In this document: piece after piece, positions 16,739 through 24,796 of the stretch | Numbering within the stretch: position 1 is the first letter of the stretch | Layout of the letters: each line of letters begins with the position of its first letter | Source: an uncultured Roseibium sp. | Lineage (GTDB): Bacteria; Pseudomonadota; Alphaproteobacteria; Rhizobiales; Stappiaceae | DNA: 64,000 nucleotides | Assembly: GCF_947496995.1 (NCBI RefSeq) | Contig: NZ_CANMFD010000008.1 | Coordinates: 93,010 to 157,009, forward strand | Direction of reading: 5' to 3' | The notes under the pieces: generated by a model | Seen by the model: only the letters and a program-made list of their open reading frames with translations | Told to the model about the DNA's origin: nothing | The model's database searches: none | Program-made: the position numbers and the translations under genes

Positions 16739-17953
16739 ATGTCAAAACTCATTTCGGCCGCGCTGGCCGTTGGACTGCTCGCCGGAACGGCAACCGCCTA
16801 TGCGGATGAAACCGTCCGTTTCTGGTATCATTTCGACAATGCGGACAATCCCATGTCGGAACTGGTCGCGAAGTTCGAGAAGGAAAATCCCGGCATCAAG
16901 ATCGAAGCCGAGAACATTCCCTGGAATTCCTATTACGACAATCTCTACACCTCGATTGTTGCCGGCAACGCGCCGGACGCGGCGATGGTGAAGATGTTTG
17001 CCCAGCCGCGCCTGGTGGAAATGGGCGCCCTGGAGCCGATCGGCGACCGCATCGACGCCTGGGACGGCAAGGCCGACCTGCAGGACAACCTCCTCAACCT
17101 CACCAAGGCTTCCGACGGCAAGTCCTATTACCTGCCCATTCAGTATGTGGTGCTCTACCTCTATTACCGGCAGGACATGATCGAGGAACTCGGCCTTGAA
17201 GTGCCGAAGACCTGCGACGAGTTCCGCGACGTGGCCATGAAGCTGACCCGCGACACCGATGGCGACGGTCAGCCGGATGTCTACGGCTTCGGCTTCCGGG
17301 GCGGCAAGGGCGGTCACGATCACTGGGGCAGCTTCGTGCTTTCCCGCAATGTCGATTTCTCGGCCGGAAGCCTCACCAGCGATGCCGGCGTCGCCGGTAC
17401 CCAGTGGGTTGTCGACCTCTTCGAAAAGGACAAGGTCTTCCCGCCCTCCGCGCCCAATGATGGCTTCAAGGAAGTCACCGGCGCGTTCAAGGCCGGCAAA
17501 ACCGCGATGACGATCCACCACATCGGCTCGTCCAACGGCATGGTCGAAGCGCTCGGCGACGCCGTTTCCGCAACCCCCGTTCCCGAATGCGGCGGCGGCC
17601 ACTGGACGTCCTTCGGCGATGAATCCACGGCCGTCTTCTCTACAGCGGAAAACAAGGATGCTGCCTGGAAGTGGATTTCTTTCCTGTCGACAGCCGGCAA
17701 CAACACGGAGTTCAACAAGGCCACCGGCCAGTTGCCGGTGACCAAGACCGACAGCGAAGGCTGGACCCTGCATGAGAAGCGCTTCGTGGACGCGACGGTG
17801 CAGTCACTGCCCTTCGCCAACCTGCTGCCGAACGTGCCGGAAACCTCCGACTTCGTGAACACGGTCTGGCCGGTGAACATGCAGCGTGCCCTGACCGGTG
17901 AAATCACCGCCGAGCAGATGAACGCCGAAATCGACAAGCTCTATAATCCCTGA
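16739..17953 (+). CDS. Sugar ABC transporter substrate-binding protein (SBP_bac_1 family)
   Basis: 404 residues from the ATG at 16739, with GGAGGAAAC just upstream. The signal peptide is SKLISAALAVGLLAGTATAY. The mature protein begins DETVRFWYHFDNADNPM and has the SBP_bac_1 pattern: FEKENPGIKIEAENIPW, IVAGNAPDAAMVKMFAQPRL, and late KDAAWKWISFLSTAGNNTEF with a TGQLPVTKT segment. It is periplasmic, related to the UgpB/maltose-type receptors (CUT1). It lies 29 bases after the esterase gene and is followed by a strong hairpin before the permeases. Confidence 0.94.
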   Translation: MSKLISAALAVGLLAGTATAYADETVRFWYHFDNADNPMSELVAKFEKENPGIKIEAENIPWNSYYDNLYTSIVAGNAPDAAMVKMFAQPRLVEMGALEPIGDRIDAWDGKADLQDNLLNLTKASDGKSYYLPIQYVVLYLYYRQDMIEELGLEVPKTCDEFRDVAMKLTRDTDGDGQPDVYGFGFRGGKGGHDHWGSFVLSRNVDFSAGSLTSDAGVAGTQWVVDLFEKDKVFPPSAPNDGFKEVTGAFKAGKTAMTIHHIGSSNGMVEALGDAVSATPVPECGGGHWTSFGDESTAVFSTAENKDAAWKWISFLSTAGNNTEFNKATGQLPVTKTDSEGWTLHEKRFVDATVQSLPFANLLPNVPETSDFVNTVWPVNMQRALTGEITAEQMNAEIDKLYNP

Positions 17954-17962
17954 CTCCTCCCA

Positions 17963-18009
17963 GGCGGGCCTTGCCGGGCACGTTGTCTTGCCGGGCCCGC
18001 CATTTTTTT
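17963..18009 (+). terminator. Intercistronic attenuating terminator after the sugar-binding-protein gene
   Basis: GGCGGGC (17963-17969) pairs with GCCCGCC (17995-18001), followed by ATTTTTTT (18002-18009). The structure would end part of the transcription after the binding-protein gene, raising its level relative to the permeases, which resume at 18106. Confidence 0.7.
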
Positions 18010-18067
18010 GGAGCCGGGACACAAACAGAACTTGCCTGAAAACGGCAGACGGAAAACTTGAAATGCG

Positions 18068-18087
18068 TGCGGGAGACACCTCCCGCA
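18068..18087 (+). promoter_or_regulatory. Compact hairpin just before the first permease start
   Basis: TGCGGGAG (18068-18075) and CTCCCGCA (18080-18087) form a perfect 8-bp stem with an ACAC loop, 18 bases before the ATG at 18106. It could modulate translation or mark a processing site. No T tract follows. Confidence 0.45.
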
Positions 18088-18105
18088 CCGAGTGGAAATT
18101 CGACC

Positions 18106-19023
18106 ATGCTCACCATGAACGAACCGGCGGACAGACTGCCAGGCCGGGCGGCTCTTGCGCGAAAGGTGCTCCCTTACGCACTGCTCTCGCCCGCCGTCCT
18201 TGTAACGCTGGCCATCGTGTTCTTCCCGATGATCCAGGCGGCCTGGATGAGTCTGCACGACTACATCCTCTGGAAGCCGAAGGACTTCACCTTTGTCGGG
18301 CTGAAGAACTTCACCGCTGCCCTGCAGGATGAGGTTTTCTGGATTTCCCTGCGGCACACGATCATCTGGATCGCCGTGACGATCCCCGCGCAGCTTCTGC
18401 TCGGCCTCGCCACGGCGCTGCTTCTCAATCAGCAGTTCCCCTGGCGCCCCCTCGCCCGCGCCCTGATCATCATTCCCTGGGCACTGCCGAGCGTCGTGAT
18501 CGCCCTCATGTGGGTATGGATCTACGACGCCAACTACGGAATCCTGAACGAGTTCATGCTCCGCCTGGGTTTGATCAAGGCCTCGGTTCCCTGGCTCGCC
18601 GATCCCGACACCGCGCTCTATGCCATCATCCTGACGCTCACCTGGCAAGGCTTTCCGTTCTTCGCAGTGATGATCCTTGCCGGTCTGCAATCGATCCCCA
18701 AGAGTTACTATGAAGCGGCCTCCCTGGACGGGGCCGGTGCGCTGCGCCAGTTCTGGCACATCACTCTACCGGGCATTTCCGGCGTGCTGGTGACCGCGGT
18801 GCTGCTGAGAACCATATGGGTCGCCAACTCGATCGACGTCATCTACGTCATGACCGGCGGCGGACCAGGCTACGCCACCTACACCCTGCCGCTCTACGCC
18901 TTCATCAAGGCACGCACCAATCTGGACTTCGGCTACGGTTCATCGCTGGCCGTCCTGTTCACGCTCATGCTTCTTGGGCTCGTGATCGTCTATCTCCGCC
19001 GTGCAGGGAGGTCCGTGAACTGA
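18106..19023 (+). CDS. Sugar ABC transporter permease (MalF/UgpA type)
   Basis: 305 residues from the ATG at 18106; a second ATG at 18115 is possible. The first helix is LPYALLSPAVLVTLAIVFF, followed by the CUT1 pattern PMIQAAWMSLHDY and KNFTAALQD. The EAA loop reads YYEAASLDGAGALRQFWHIT and precedes LPGISGVLVTAVLLRT. It ends in a helix and YLRRAGRSVN. Its stop overlaps the next ATG (TGATG). It forms the inner-membrane channel with the 19023 product; energy should come from the 13750-14817 ATPase. Confidence 0.94.
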   Translation: MLTMNEPADRLPGRAALARKVLPYALLSPAVLVTLAIVFFPMIQAAWMSLHDYILWKPKDFTFVGLKNFTAALQDEVFWISLRHTIIWIAVTIPAQLLLGLATALLLNQQFPWRPLARALIIIPWALPSVVIALMWVWIYDANYGILNEFMLRLGLIKASVPWLADPDTALYAIILTLTWQGFPFFAVMILAGLQSIPKSYYEAASLDGAGALRQFWHITLPGISGVLVTAVLLRTIWVANSIDVIYVMTGGGPGYATYTLPLYAFIKARTNLDFGYGSSLAVLFTLMLLGLVIVYLRRAGRSVN

Positions 19024-19853
19024 TGGTTGGACGCAAATCCCTTCTGAAACGGATCCTGATCGTCGATGTGCCCATGCTGCTCATCCTGACCTTCACGCTC
19101 GGTCCCTACCTTTGGATGCTGCTTACCTCGCTGACGTCGGAGAGCCGGCTGTTCACCGAAGGACCGAGCCTGGTCGGCGCGACGCTCGAGAACTACGTCC
19201 GGCTGTTTGCGACAGTCGGCTTCCTGACCAACCTGATGCACTCCTTCATCATCGCGGCAGGAACCGTTGTCGTCGGACTCAGCCTGAGCGTGACGGCCGC
19301 CTATTCCTTTTCCCGCTTCTCCTTCCGCGGCAAGCGTTACCTGCTGCTGCAGTTCCTGATCATCAACATGTTCCCGGTGGTGCTGCTGATCCTGCCGCTC
19401 TTCGTAATGATGCGCGTTCTGGGCATTCTCGACACCCACCTGGCACTCATCATCGCCAATGCGACGGTCGCCATTCCCTTCTCCGTGTGGATGATGACCA
19501 GCTACATGAACGGCATCCCGAAAAGCCTCGACGAGGCCGCGATGACCGATGGCTGCACCCGGCTCGGCGCACTGTGGCGCGTTGTCCTGCCGCTGTGCAC
19601 ACCGGGCATCATCGCCACCGGCATCTACATCTTCATCACCGCGTGGAACGAATACCTCTACGCCCTCACCCTCGGCGGGCGGAACGTCCGTCCGATCACT
19701 GTCGCCATCCAGACCCTCATCGGCGAATACGAAGTCGAATGGGGTCTGCTGACCTCCGGCGGCATCATCGGCGCCATGCCCGCGACCATCCTGTTCCTGA
19801 TCGTCCAGAAGCGCCTGATCAGCGGCCTCACCCAGGGCGCGGTCAAGGGATGA
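19023..19853 (+). CDS. Sugar ABC transporter permease (MalG/UgpE type)
   Basis: 276 residues from the ATG at 19023. It has the MalG layout: first helix LIVDVPMLLILTFTLGPYLW, TSLTSESRLF, then FLTNLMHSFIIAAGTVVVGL. The EAA loop EAAMTDGCTRLGALWRVVLP and the following CTPGIIATGIYIFITAWNEY are diagnostic, and the C-terminus is KRLISGLTQGAVKG. It is coupled by TGATG to the MalF-like gene and by ATGA to the isomerase gene. Confidence 0.95.
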   Translation: MVGRKSLLKRILIVDVPMLLILTFTLGPYLWMLLTSLTSESRLFTEGPSLVGATLENYVRLFATVGFLTNLMHSFIIAAGTVVVGLSLSVTAAYSFSRFSFRGKRYLLLQFLIINMFPVVLLILPLFVMMRVLGILDTHLALIIANATVAIPFSVWMMTSYMNGIPKSLDEAAMTDGCTRLGALWRVVLPLCTPGIIATGIYIFITAWNEYLYALTLGGRNVRPITVAIQTLIGEYEVEWGLLTSGGIIGAMPATILFLIVQKRLISGLTQGAVKG

Positions 19854-20761
19854 CAACACTAAAGGCACTCAACGTGAAAAACCCCGTCGGCATCATTTCC
19901 ATGCAATTCGTGCGGCCCTTTACCCGCGCCGATCTGGGCCTCTTCCGCCACATCCGCGACCTCGGCTTCGATTTTGTCGAGCTTCTGGTCCCCGAGCCGG
20001 ACGACGATCTGGATCTGCGCGAGACCGCCGATGCCCTGCGGGACGCGGATCTCGACGTCGTGCTGGCGGCTCGGGTCAATCTGCAACGATCGATTGCCGG
20101 CGAGGACGCGGCCTCCAGACAAGGCGGCATCGACTATCTGAAACGCTGCGTCGAGGTGGCGTCTGCACTCGGAGCCCGGATCATCGGCGGCCCGCTCTAT
20201 GGTGAGCCGATGGTGTTCGCGGGCCGCCCCCCGGTCCCGTGGTCCGACGGGCAGATTCAGACGCGGGCGGACAGAACCGTCGAAGGCCTGGCGGCGGTTG
20301 CGCCTCTTGCGGCCGAGGCAGGCTGCGTCTTTGCGCTTGAAGCCTTGAACCGGTTCGAGACCGATATCGTATCTACCACCCGTCAGGCCATCGAAGTCTG
20401 CGACAGGGTCGACAACCCCGGCCTCGGCATCGTGCTCGACACGTTCCATATGAACATGGAAGAGCGGTCGATTCCCGACGCCATCCGGGCCGCCGGGCCG
20501 CGCGTGGTGCATTTCCAGGCCAATGAAAACCATCGCGGTTTCCCGGGCACCGGCCATCTCGACTGGCCCGCGATCATGAAGGCGCTTGCCGACATCGGAT
20601 ACACCGGACCCGTGTCCCTGGAACCGTTCCGCAGGAACGACGACCGCGTCGGCCTGCCAATCGCCCACTGGCGCGCGCCGCGTGAGGACGAAACCGAAAA
20701 ACTGCAGGCAGGGCTCGCGCTGGTCCGCTCCTGCCTCGCCATGGCGGAGGCCGCCCAATGA
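19850..20761 (+). CDS. Sugar phosphate isomerase/epimerase-family TIM-barrel protein
   Basis: 303 residues from the ATG at 19850 (ATGA overlap with the permease); the long frame from 19112 is a permease shadow. AP_endonuc_2/xylose-isomerase-like TIM-barrel marks are present: RDLGFDFVELLVPEPDDD at strand 2, CVFALEALNRFETD with a metal-binding Glu, LGIVLDTFHMNMEE with Asp and His, VVHFQANENHRGFPG with His, and a final VSLEPF Glu. These are the usual divalent-metal ligands. Its partner downstream is a Gfo/Idh/MocA oxidoreductase, a pairing common in inositol, 3-keto-sugar and rare-sugar pathways. Confidence 0.92.
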   Translation: MTTLKALNVKNPVGIISMQFVRPFTRADLGLFRHIRDLGFDFVELLVPEPDDDLDLRETADALRDADLDVVLAARVNLQRSIAGEDAASRQGGIDYLKRCVEVASALGARIIGGPLYGEPMVFAGRPPVPWSDGQIQTRADRTVEGLAAVAPLAAEAGCVFALEALNRFETDIVSTTRQAIEVCDRVDNPGLGIVLDTFHMNMEERSIPDAIRAAGPRVVHFQANENHRGFPGTGHLDWPAIMKALADIGYTGPVSLEPFRRNDDRVGLPIAHWRAPREDETEKLQAGLALVRSCLAMAEAAQ

Positions 20762-21750
20762 CATTGAATATCGGATGGATCGGCTGCGGCCGCCACGCAA
20801 CGCAAATGCTCATGCCCCAGCTTGGTCGCAACGGCATCAACGTTGCCGCCGTCTGCGACGTCAATCAGGACGCCGCCGCCAACGCCGCCTGGCAGTATGG
20901 CGCGGAAGCCGTCTACAGCGACTATCGCGAGCTGATCGCCCACAAGGGCCTGGATGCCATCGGCATGGCCGTCGGTCCCGATCTGCACCACGTGGCCTCC
21001 ATCGCGGCCCTTGAGCGCGGCCTGCCGGTGTTCCTTGAAAAACCCCCGGCGAAGAACACCGCCGCCGCGCAGGAGATCGCATTAGCCTCCGAGCGCACCG
21101 GCAAGCCGGTTCTGGTCGGCTTCATGAAACGCTATTCGACCGGCAACCGGATCGCTGGCAATGTCCTGCGCAAGGGCGACTTCGGCAAGGTGCTCGGCAT
21201 TACCGGCACCTATATGACCGCGCCGACCTATTTTGCCGGCGAAGTCGACTACACCGGTTTCTATCTTCACCACTGCGTCCACTACATGGACCTCATCCCC
21301 TGGTTCGCGGGCGATGACTTTGCCGACATGGCGCTTCGCAAGATCGAGCCGGAACCGGGACACCTGCTGTTTCATCTCAATTTCGAATGCCGCAACGGGG
21401 CGATCGGTACCATCGTCATGGGCACGGTCCAGTCCCGGGGCACGCCGATGGAAGCTATCCAGATCATGGGCGACCACATCCGCCTGGAAGTCGACAACGT
21501 CATCAACGTCGCCTGCTACCGCGACCCGCCGTTCAAGGCCGACGACCCGGCTGCAACCTTGTCGGAAACCTCCGACACTCTGTCCTGGACCCCAAACTTT
21601 ACCGCAGCGGCCAATGAAGACCACAAGGGCTACAATGCCCTCATTGCCGATGTCGCCTCGGCCTTCCGGCAGGAAACTTCCGCCGCTCCGGACATTCACG
21701 ACGGTGTGCGGGCGATGGCCAGTCTGGAACGGATGATCACGCTGATTTGA
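20758..21750 (+). CDS. Gfo/Idh/MocA-family NAD(P)-dependent oxidoreductase
   Basis: 330 residues. The N-terminal Rossmann fold begins NIGWIGCGRHATQMLMPQL. The EKPPAKN segment supplies the conserved EKP lysine near residue 96. HHCVHYMDLIPWF carries the catalytic-site His/Asp pattern. The C-terminal alpha/beta domain ends with DVASAFRQE and DGVRAMASLERMI. It overlaps the isomerase gene by ATGA and is the last gene of the sugar operon. It most likely oxidises or reduces the sugar ring carbon before or after isomerisation; the substrate is not predictable. Confidence 0.93.
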   Translation: MTLNIGWIGCGRHATQMLMPQLGRNGINVAAVCDVNQDAAANAAWQYGAEAVYSDYRELIAHKGLDAIGMAVGPDLHHVASIAALERGLPVFLEKPPAKNTAAAQEIALASERTGKPVLVGFMKRYSTGNRIAGNVLRKGDFGKVLGITGTYMTAPTYFAGEVDYTGFYLHHCVHYMDLIPWFAGDDFADMALRKIEPEPGHLLFHLNFECRNGAIGTIVMGTVQSRGTPMEAIQIMGDHIRLEVDNVINVACYRDPPFKADDPAATLSETSDTLSWTPNFTAAANEDHKGYNALIADVASAFRQETSAAPDIHDGVRAMASLERMITLI

Positions 21751-22150
21751 TCCGTTGAGGCCCGGCCTTCGATCACCCGGCGGCGGCTCCGCGCCGACGC
21801 CGCATTCGCCCTCCCTGCGTTCTTCGATGTGCTGGAGGCGGCGGGCCGGGACGAGACCGCTCTCATCCAGAGAAACCCGAAGTTCCACGAACAAGTCGCA
21901 GGCTGGCAAAACCCCACCCTGGCCGACCGCCAAACGATAGGCTGGCGACAGAAAAACGGTGACAGGCGCATGGTCAGATCGCGTCTTCGGGAGACAAAAC
22001 GACCGCCCTGGGAAGCAATGCGCCAATGTACGATGGCCAGTGCTAACCTAAAATGCCAAAAGGCTTTGCCAACCGCTTTGGGTGCTATTAACTCTCCAAA
22101 GGGGCAATGCGGGTTTATGAAGCGAAAATTTGAATACAGGAGATTTTCAA
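21751..22150. other. Intergenic region with a possible gene remnant
   Basis: About 400 bases without a confident gene. Directly after the oxidoreductase stop, the plus frame starting at 21751 stays open to 22167 and has protein-like composition (FALPAFFDVLEAAGRDETAL, IQRNPKFHEQVAGWQN). It lacks a start with a ribosome-binding site, and I recognise no family. It may be the remnant of a deleted gene. The last 100 bases turn AT-rich and presumably hold the promoter for the gene at 22154. Confidence 0.35.
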
Positions 22151-22153
22151 AAT

Positions 22154-22693
22154 ATGCAGCTTTCTAAGATAACTGCAACAATGATGGCCTTGAGCCTCTT
22201 CGGCGCGGGGATCGGACAGTCCGTCGCGATGACGGCAGCTCCTCTTGCCCATTCCTCGATATATGCCGCTGCGCCGGATACAAGTTCGGTTCATTCCGAG
22301 CTTGTGCAAATTTCTGACAGAAAGCGGCCGGGCCACAACACCGAAAACAGGCATATCAACAATAGAAACAAGAATACAAACATTAACAAGAACACAAACA
22401 TCAATCGCGATGTGAACAAAAACACCATCAATCGCAACGTAAACAAAAACACCGTCAACCGGAATGTAAACAACAACACCACCATTAACCGGAATGTGAA
22501 TGTAAATGTTGTTAACCGTCCAAGAGGTTGGCGCGGCCAATACTGGGGAAGAACCGTATTCGGAGTAACCCTTGGAACGCTGATCGTCGTTGCAGCGAAC
22601 ACACCGCCGCCACCGCCTGATCCGACACTTTGCTGGACATGGACCAACAGCGCCATGACTGAAGGCTTCTGGTACTATTGCACAGGGGGCTAA
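22154..22693 (+). CDS. Secreted Asn-rich repeat protein with conserved C-terminal Trp/Cys motif
   Basis: 179 residues from the ATG at 22154, with AGGAG eleven bases upstream. The N-terminus (LSKITATMMALSLFGAGIGQ to about residue 35) looks like a signal peptide. Residues of about 72-120 are a low-complexity run of short NRNVNKNT-like repeats, rich in Asn with spaced Arg, Val, Ile and Thr. A hydrophobic segment follows (FGVTLGTLIVVAANTPPPP), then the C-terminal CWTWTNSAMTEGFWYYC. A Cys-Trp-rich end of this kind recurs in small exported alphaproteobacterial proteins of unknown function. Base composition is clearly more AT-rich than its neighbours. Cell surface or periplasm is likely; function unknown. 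Confidence 0.8.
   Translation: MQLSKITATMMALSLFGAGIGQSVAMTAAPLAHSSIYAAAPDTSSVHSELVQISDRKRPGHNTENRHINNRNKNTNINKNTNINRDVNKNTINRNVNKNTVNRNVNNNTTINRNVNVNVVNRPRGWRGQYWGRTVFGVTLGTLIVVAANTPPPPPDPTLCWTWTNSAMTEGFWYYCTGG
22368..22512 (+). repeat. Degenerate in-frame tandem repeat coding for Asn-rich nonamers
   Basis: The coding sequence repeats a unit of about 27 bases, seen in protein as NRDVNKNTI, NRNVNKNTV and NRNVNNNTTI, followed by NRNVNVNVV. Units are similar but not identical, so this is an aged protein repeat rather than a recent slippage product. Confidence 0.7.
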
Positions 22694-22837
22694 AGTCAAT
22701 TCTGCTTGCCGCCTCGAATTAATTTCCGGGCGGCAACATTCTATCTATCCGCGATGACAGGGATGGTCTGATTGACGCGTCAGCGCTCTATAGGCCTGTT
22801 CCGGTCATTGTGTCTGGCTGTTTCAAAAACAAACGGT

Positions 22838-22861
22838 CCCACAATCGCAATCGATTGTGGG
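22838..22861 (-). terminator. Candidate terminator downstream of the minus-strand GntR gene
   Basis: CCCACAATCG (22838-22847) and CGATTGTGGG (22852-22861) form a perfect 10-bp stem with a CAAT loop. On the minus strand it is followed by ACCGTTTGTTTTTG, an interrupted T tract, 28 bases beyond the GntR stop. The plus strand has no T run. Confidence 0.6.
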
Positions 22862-22888
22862 GCCGAAAGACCGATTATCTTGATCGGG

Positions 22889-23587
22889 TCAGAGCAACCT
22901 GATCGCACGTTCCGATGTGTCGCTTATGTGCTTTTCAATCAGCTCCGAGGCCAGATCGGCGTCGCGCGCCAGCGTCGCGGCCATGATCTCGGAGTGTTCT
23001 TCGAACTTTCGTCCTCCGAGCCCTTCCGGCGCTCTCTTGGTGACAAACCGGTATCTATCGAGCTGGTCGAACATGATCGAGCGAAGCCTGAACAGCCACC
23101 GTCCCGAGCAGGCCGCGACCAGCGCCTCGTGGAAGTCCCGGTGGCGCTGAACCCATTCCGAATGCCGGGTCATCCGCTCCTCCCAGGGGAGGCTCTCGAT
23201 CAGACTGAGACGGTGATGAACCGCGACGATATTAGCCTCCCAATCATCGTCGCCATTCTCGATCGCATCGCGGAGCGCACGTTTTTCAAGACTGATGAAA
23301 TGCTCGGTAATCTCGATCAGTTCTTCGGCTGAAACCGGAGCGACCTTGAATCCCTTGCCAGCCTCCAGCGTGACGAAACCTTCCGACACCAGTTGCGACA
23401 ATCCCTCTCGCAACGTGCCGATTCCCACATCGTAGCGTTCGGTCAGGTCCGCGAACTTCAATCGGGTCTCCGGTTCGAAAACACTACTTACGATATCGTT
23501 GCGCAGCCGCGACAGGACATCCTGACCGGAGGAGGGATCCCCGGCTTTCGCTTGTTTCTGGCTGCGCGTTCCAGCGATCTTTTTCAA
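22889..23587 (-). CDS. GntR-family transcriptional regulator, FCD type
   Basis: 232 residues from a TTG at 23587, with GGAG six bases upstream. The winged helix reads VLSRLRNDIVSSVFEPETRL, LTERYDVGIGTLREGLSQLV, and FVTLEAGKGFKVAPVS. The FCD domain has ELIEITEHFISLEKRALRDA, HSEWVQRHRDFHEALVAACS and IEKHISDTSERAI. It is divergent from the FAH/VOC/TctABC operon. A 14-bp palindrome in the shared promoter region (23783-23796) and a near copy before the VOC gene (24723-24734) are its likely operators. Confidence 0.93.
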   Translation of the reverse strand: MKKIAGTRSQKQAKAGDPSSGQDVLSRLRNDIVSSVFEPETRLKFADLTERYDVGIGTLREGLSQLVSEGFVTLEAGKGFKVAPVSAEELIEITEHFISLEKRALRDAIENGDDDWEANIVAVHHRLSLIESLPWEERMTRHSEWVQRHRDFHEALVAACSGRWLFRLRSIMFDQLDRYRFVTKRAPEGLGGRKFEEHSEIMAATLARDADLASELIEKHISDTSERAIRLL

Positions 23588-23782
23588 GCAGCACTCCGTT
23601 TCATATGCGGCCCCGGTTCCGGAAACATTTCAGTCGGTCTCAAGGGCTCCGTACCCTGGACGACAGGACTAGCCCGCGGCTGTGTCCAGGCAACCCGCCA
23701 GATCTTCGAATATCCCTAAAGACACGCCTCATGCACAAATATCAAAGTTTTTCTTAACGGGCCGCATATTCCAAGATATACA

Positions 23783-23796
23783 TATTTTCGAAAATA
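23783..23796. promoter_or_regulatory. Palindrome upstream of the FAH gene, candidate GntR operator (copy 1)
   Basis: TATTTTCGAAAATA is a perfect 14-bp palindrome ending 13 bases before the ATG at 23810. The core ATTTTCGAAAAT is repeated at 24723-24734 ahead of the next gene, which supports a specific regulatory role. Confidence 0.7.
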
Positions 23797-23809
23797 GAAA
23801 GAGTTGCGA

Positions 23810-24655
23810 ATGAAACTGGTTTCTTTCATCAAGGATCAGCGGTCCTCCTGGGGGATCGTCCATGGCGACGGCATAGCCGATCTGGGCAACCGCTCTGCCG
23901 GACTTTTCCCCGATCTCAGATCCTTCCTGACCGCCGGGTCGCCCAAGGACCTTCCCGGCAGTGTCACCGGGCCGGACTTCGGTTTCGATGAGGTCAGGTT
24001 GCTGCCGGTGGTACCCAACCCGGACAAGATCGTCATGGCAGCCCTGAACTATCATGAGGCAGGCAGCGACCCGGCCAGGACACCCGAGTATCCCGTCCTG
24101 TTCCTGCGTCTGCCGTGCTCGCAAATCGCCGATGGTGATCCCCTGATCCAGCCAAGCCAATCGGAACGTCTCGATTTTGAAGGCGAACTGGCGGTGATCA
24201 TCGGCAAGGCTGGCCGACACATTCAAGCCGAACAGGCCATGGCCCATGTGGCCGGCTATTCAATCTACAACGACGGCAGTGTCCGCGACTGGCAGAAGCA
24301 CTCGCACCAGTTTACCGCCGGAAAGAACTTCACCGGAACCGGCGCCTTTGGCCCCTGGATGGTAGAAGCCGAAGACCTGCCCGTTCATGAGCGCGGGTTT
24401 CAGCTGACAACGCGGGTGAACGGCGTCGAGAAGCAGCGCACGAGCACGGCGCGGATGATTTTCGATATTCCCTACCTGATCGCCTACATCTCGACCTTCG
24501 CACCACTCGTTGCCGGTGACGTCATTGTCACCGGGACCTGTACGGGTTTCGGAATCACGCGCAAGCCGCCAGAGTTTTTGAACCCGGGCGATTTCGTCGA
24601 GGTGGAGATCGAAGGAATCGGAACCCTGTCCAACAGAGTTGAGGCGGAAGTATAG
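23810..24655 (+). CDS. Fumarylacetoacetate hydrolase (FAH)-domain protein
   Basis: 281 residues from the ATG at 23810; a TTG two codons earlier is also in frame. A short N-terminal domain is followed by the FAH domain: KIVMAALNYHEAGSDPARTP, LDFEGELAVIIGKAGRHI with the metal-binding Glu pair, and GYSIYNDGSVRDWQKHSHQF with the Asp ligand. GDVIVTGTCTGFGITRKPPE and LNPGDFVEVEIEGIG close it. The family hydrolyses, decarboxylates or hydrates 2-oxo-acid products of ring cleavage using Mg or Mn in the cytoplasm. The VOC protein that follows fits such a pathway. Confidence 0.92.
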   Translation: MKLVSFIKDQRSSWGIVHGDGIADLGNRSAGLFPDLRSFLTAGSPKDLPGSVTGPDFGFDEVRLLPVVPNPDKIVMAALNYHEAGSDPARTPEYPVLFLRLPCSQIADGDPLIQPSQSERLDFEGELAVIIGKAGRHIQAEQAMAHVAGYSIYNDGSVRDWQKHSHQFTAGKNFTGTGAFGPWMVEAEDLPVHERGFQLTTRVNGVEKQRTSTARMIFDIPYLIAYISTFAPLVAGDVIVTGTCTGFGITRKPPEFLNPGDFVEVEIEGIGTLSNRVEAEV

Positions 24656-24722
24656 GGCTGCCGGGCACCGGCGATGAAGCCAGCTGCGGCCATAAACGCC
24701 GCGACTTTTCCACTATGCATGG

Positions 24723-24734
24723 ATTTTCGAAAAT
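24723..24734. promoter_or_regulatory. Palindrome upstream of the VOC gene, candidate GntR operator (copy 2)
   Basis: ATTTTCGAAAAT, a perfect 12-bp palindrome identical to the core of the site at 23783-23796, lies 62 bases before the ATG at 24797 in a 141-base intergenic gap. This implies a second internal promoter under the same regulator. Confidence 0.65.
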
Positions 24735-24796
24735 ATTTGTTATTGTAGAAAGTACGTGTTAGCGTCCTGATCAAAGAGGACTTGAAGGATGAAGAA

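Noticed and set aside
18068..18087. Second terminator before the MalF-like permease
   Set aside because: A good stem but no T tract, and the true attenuating structure is already at 17963-18009.
19112..19849. N-terminal extension of the isomerase gene through the MalG-like permease gene
   Set aside because: The extension is Arg/His-rich noise, and the ATG at 19850 overlaps the permease stop in the usual operon manner.
22368..22512. CRISPR-like periodic repeats
   Set aside because: The periodicity is in frame within a protein gene, units are contiguous and degenerate, and there are no spacers or cas genes.
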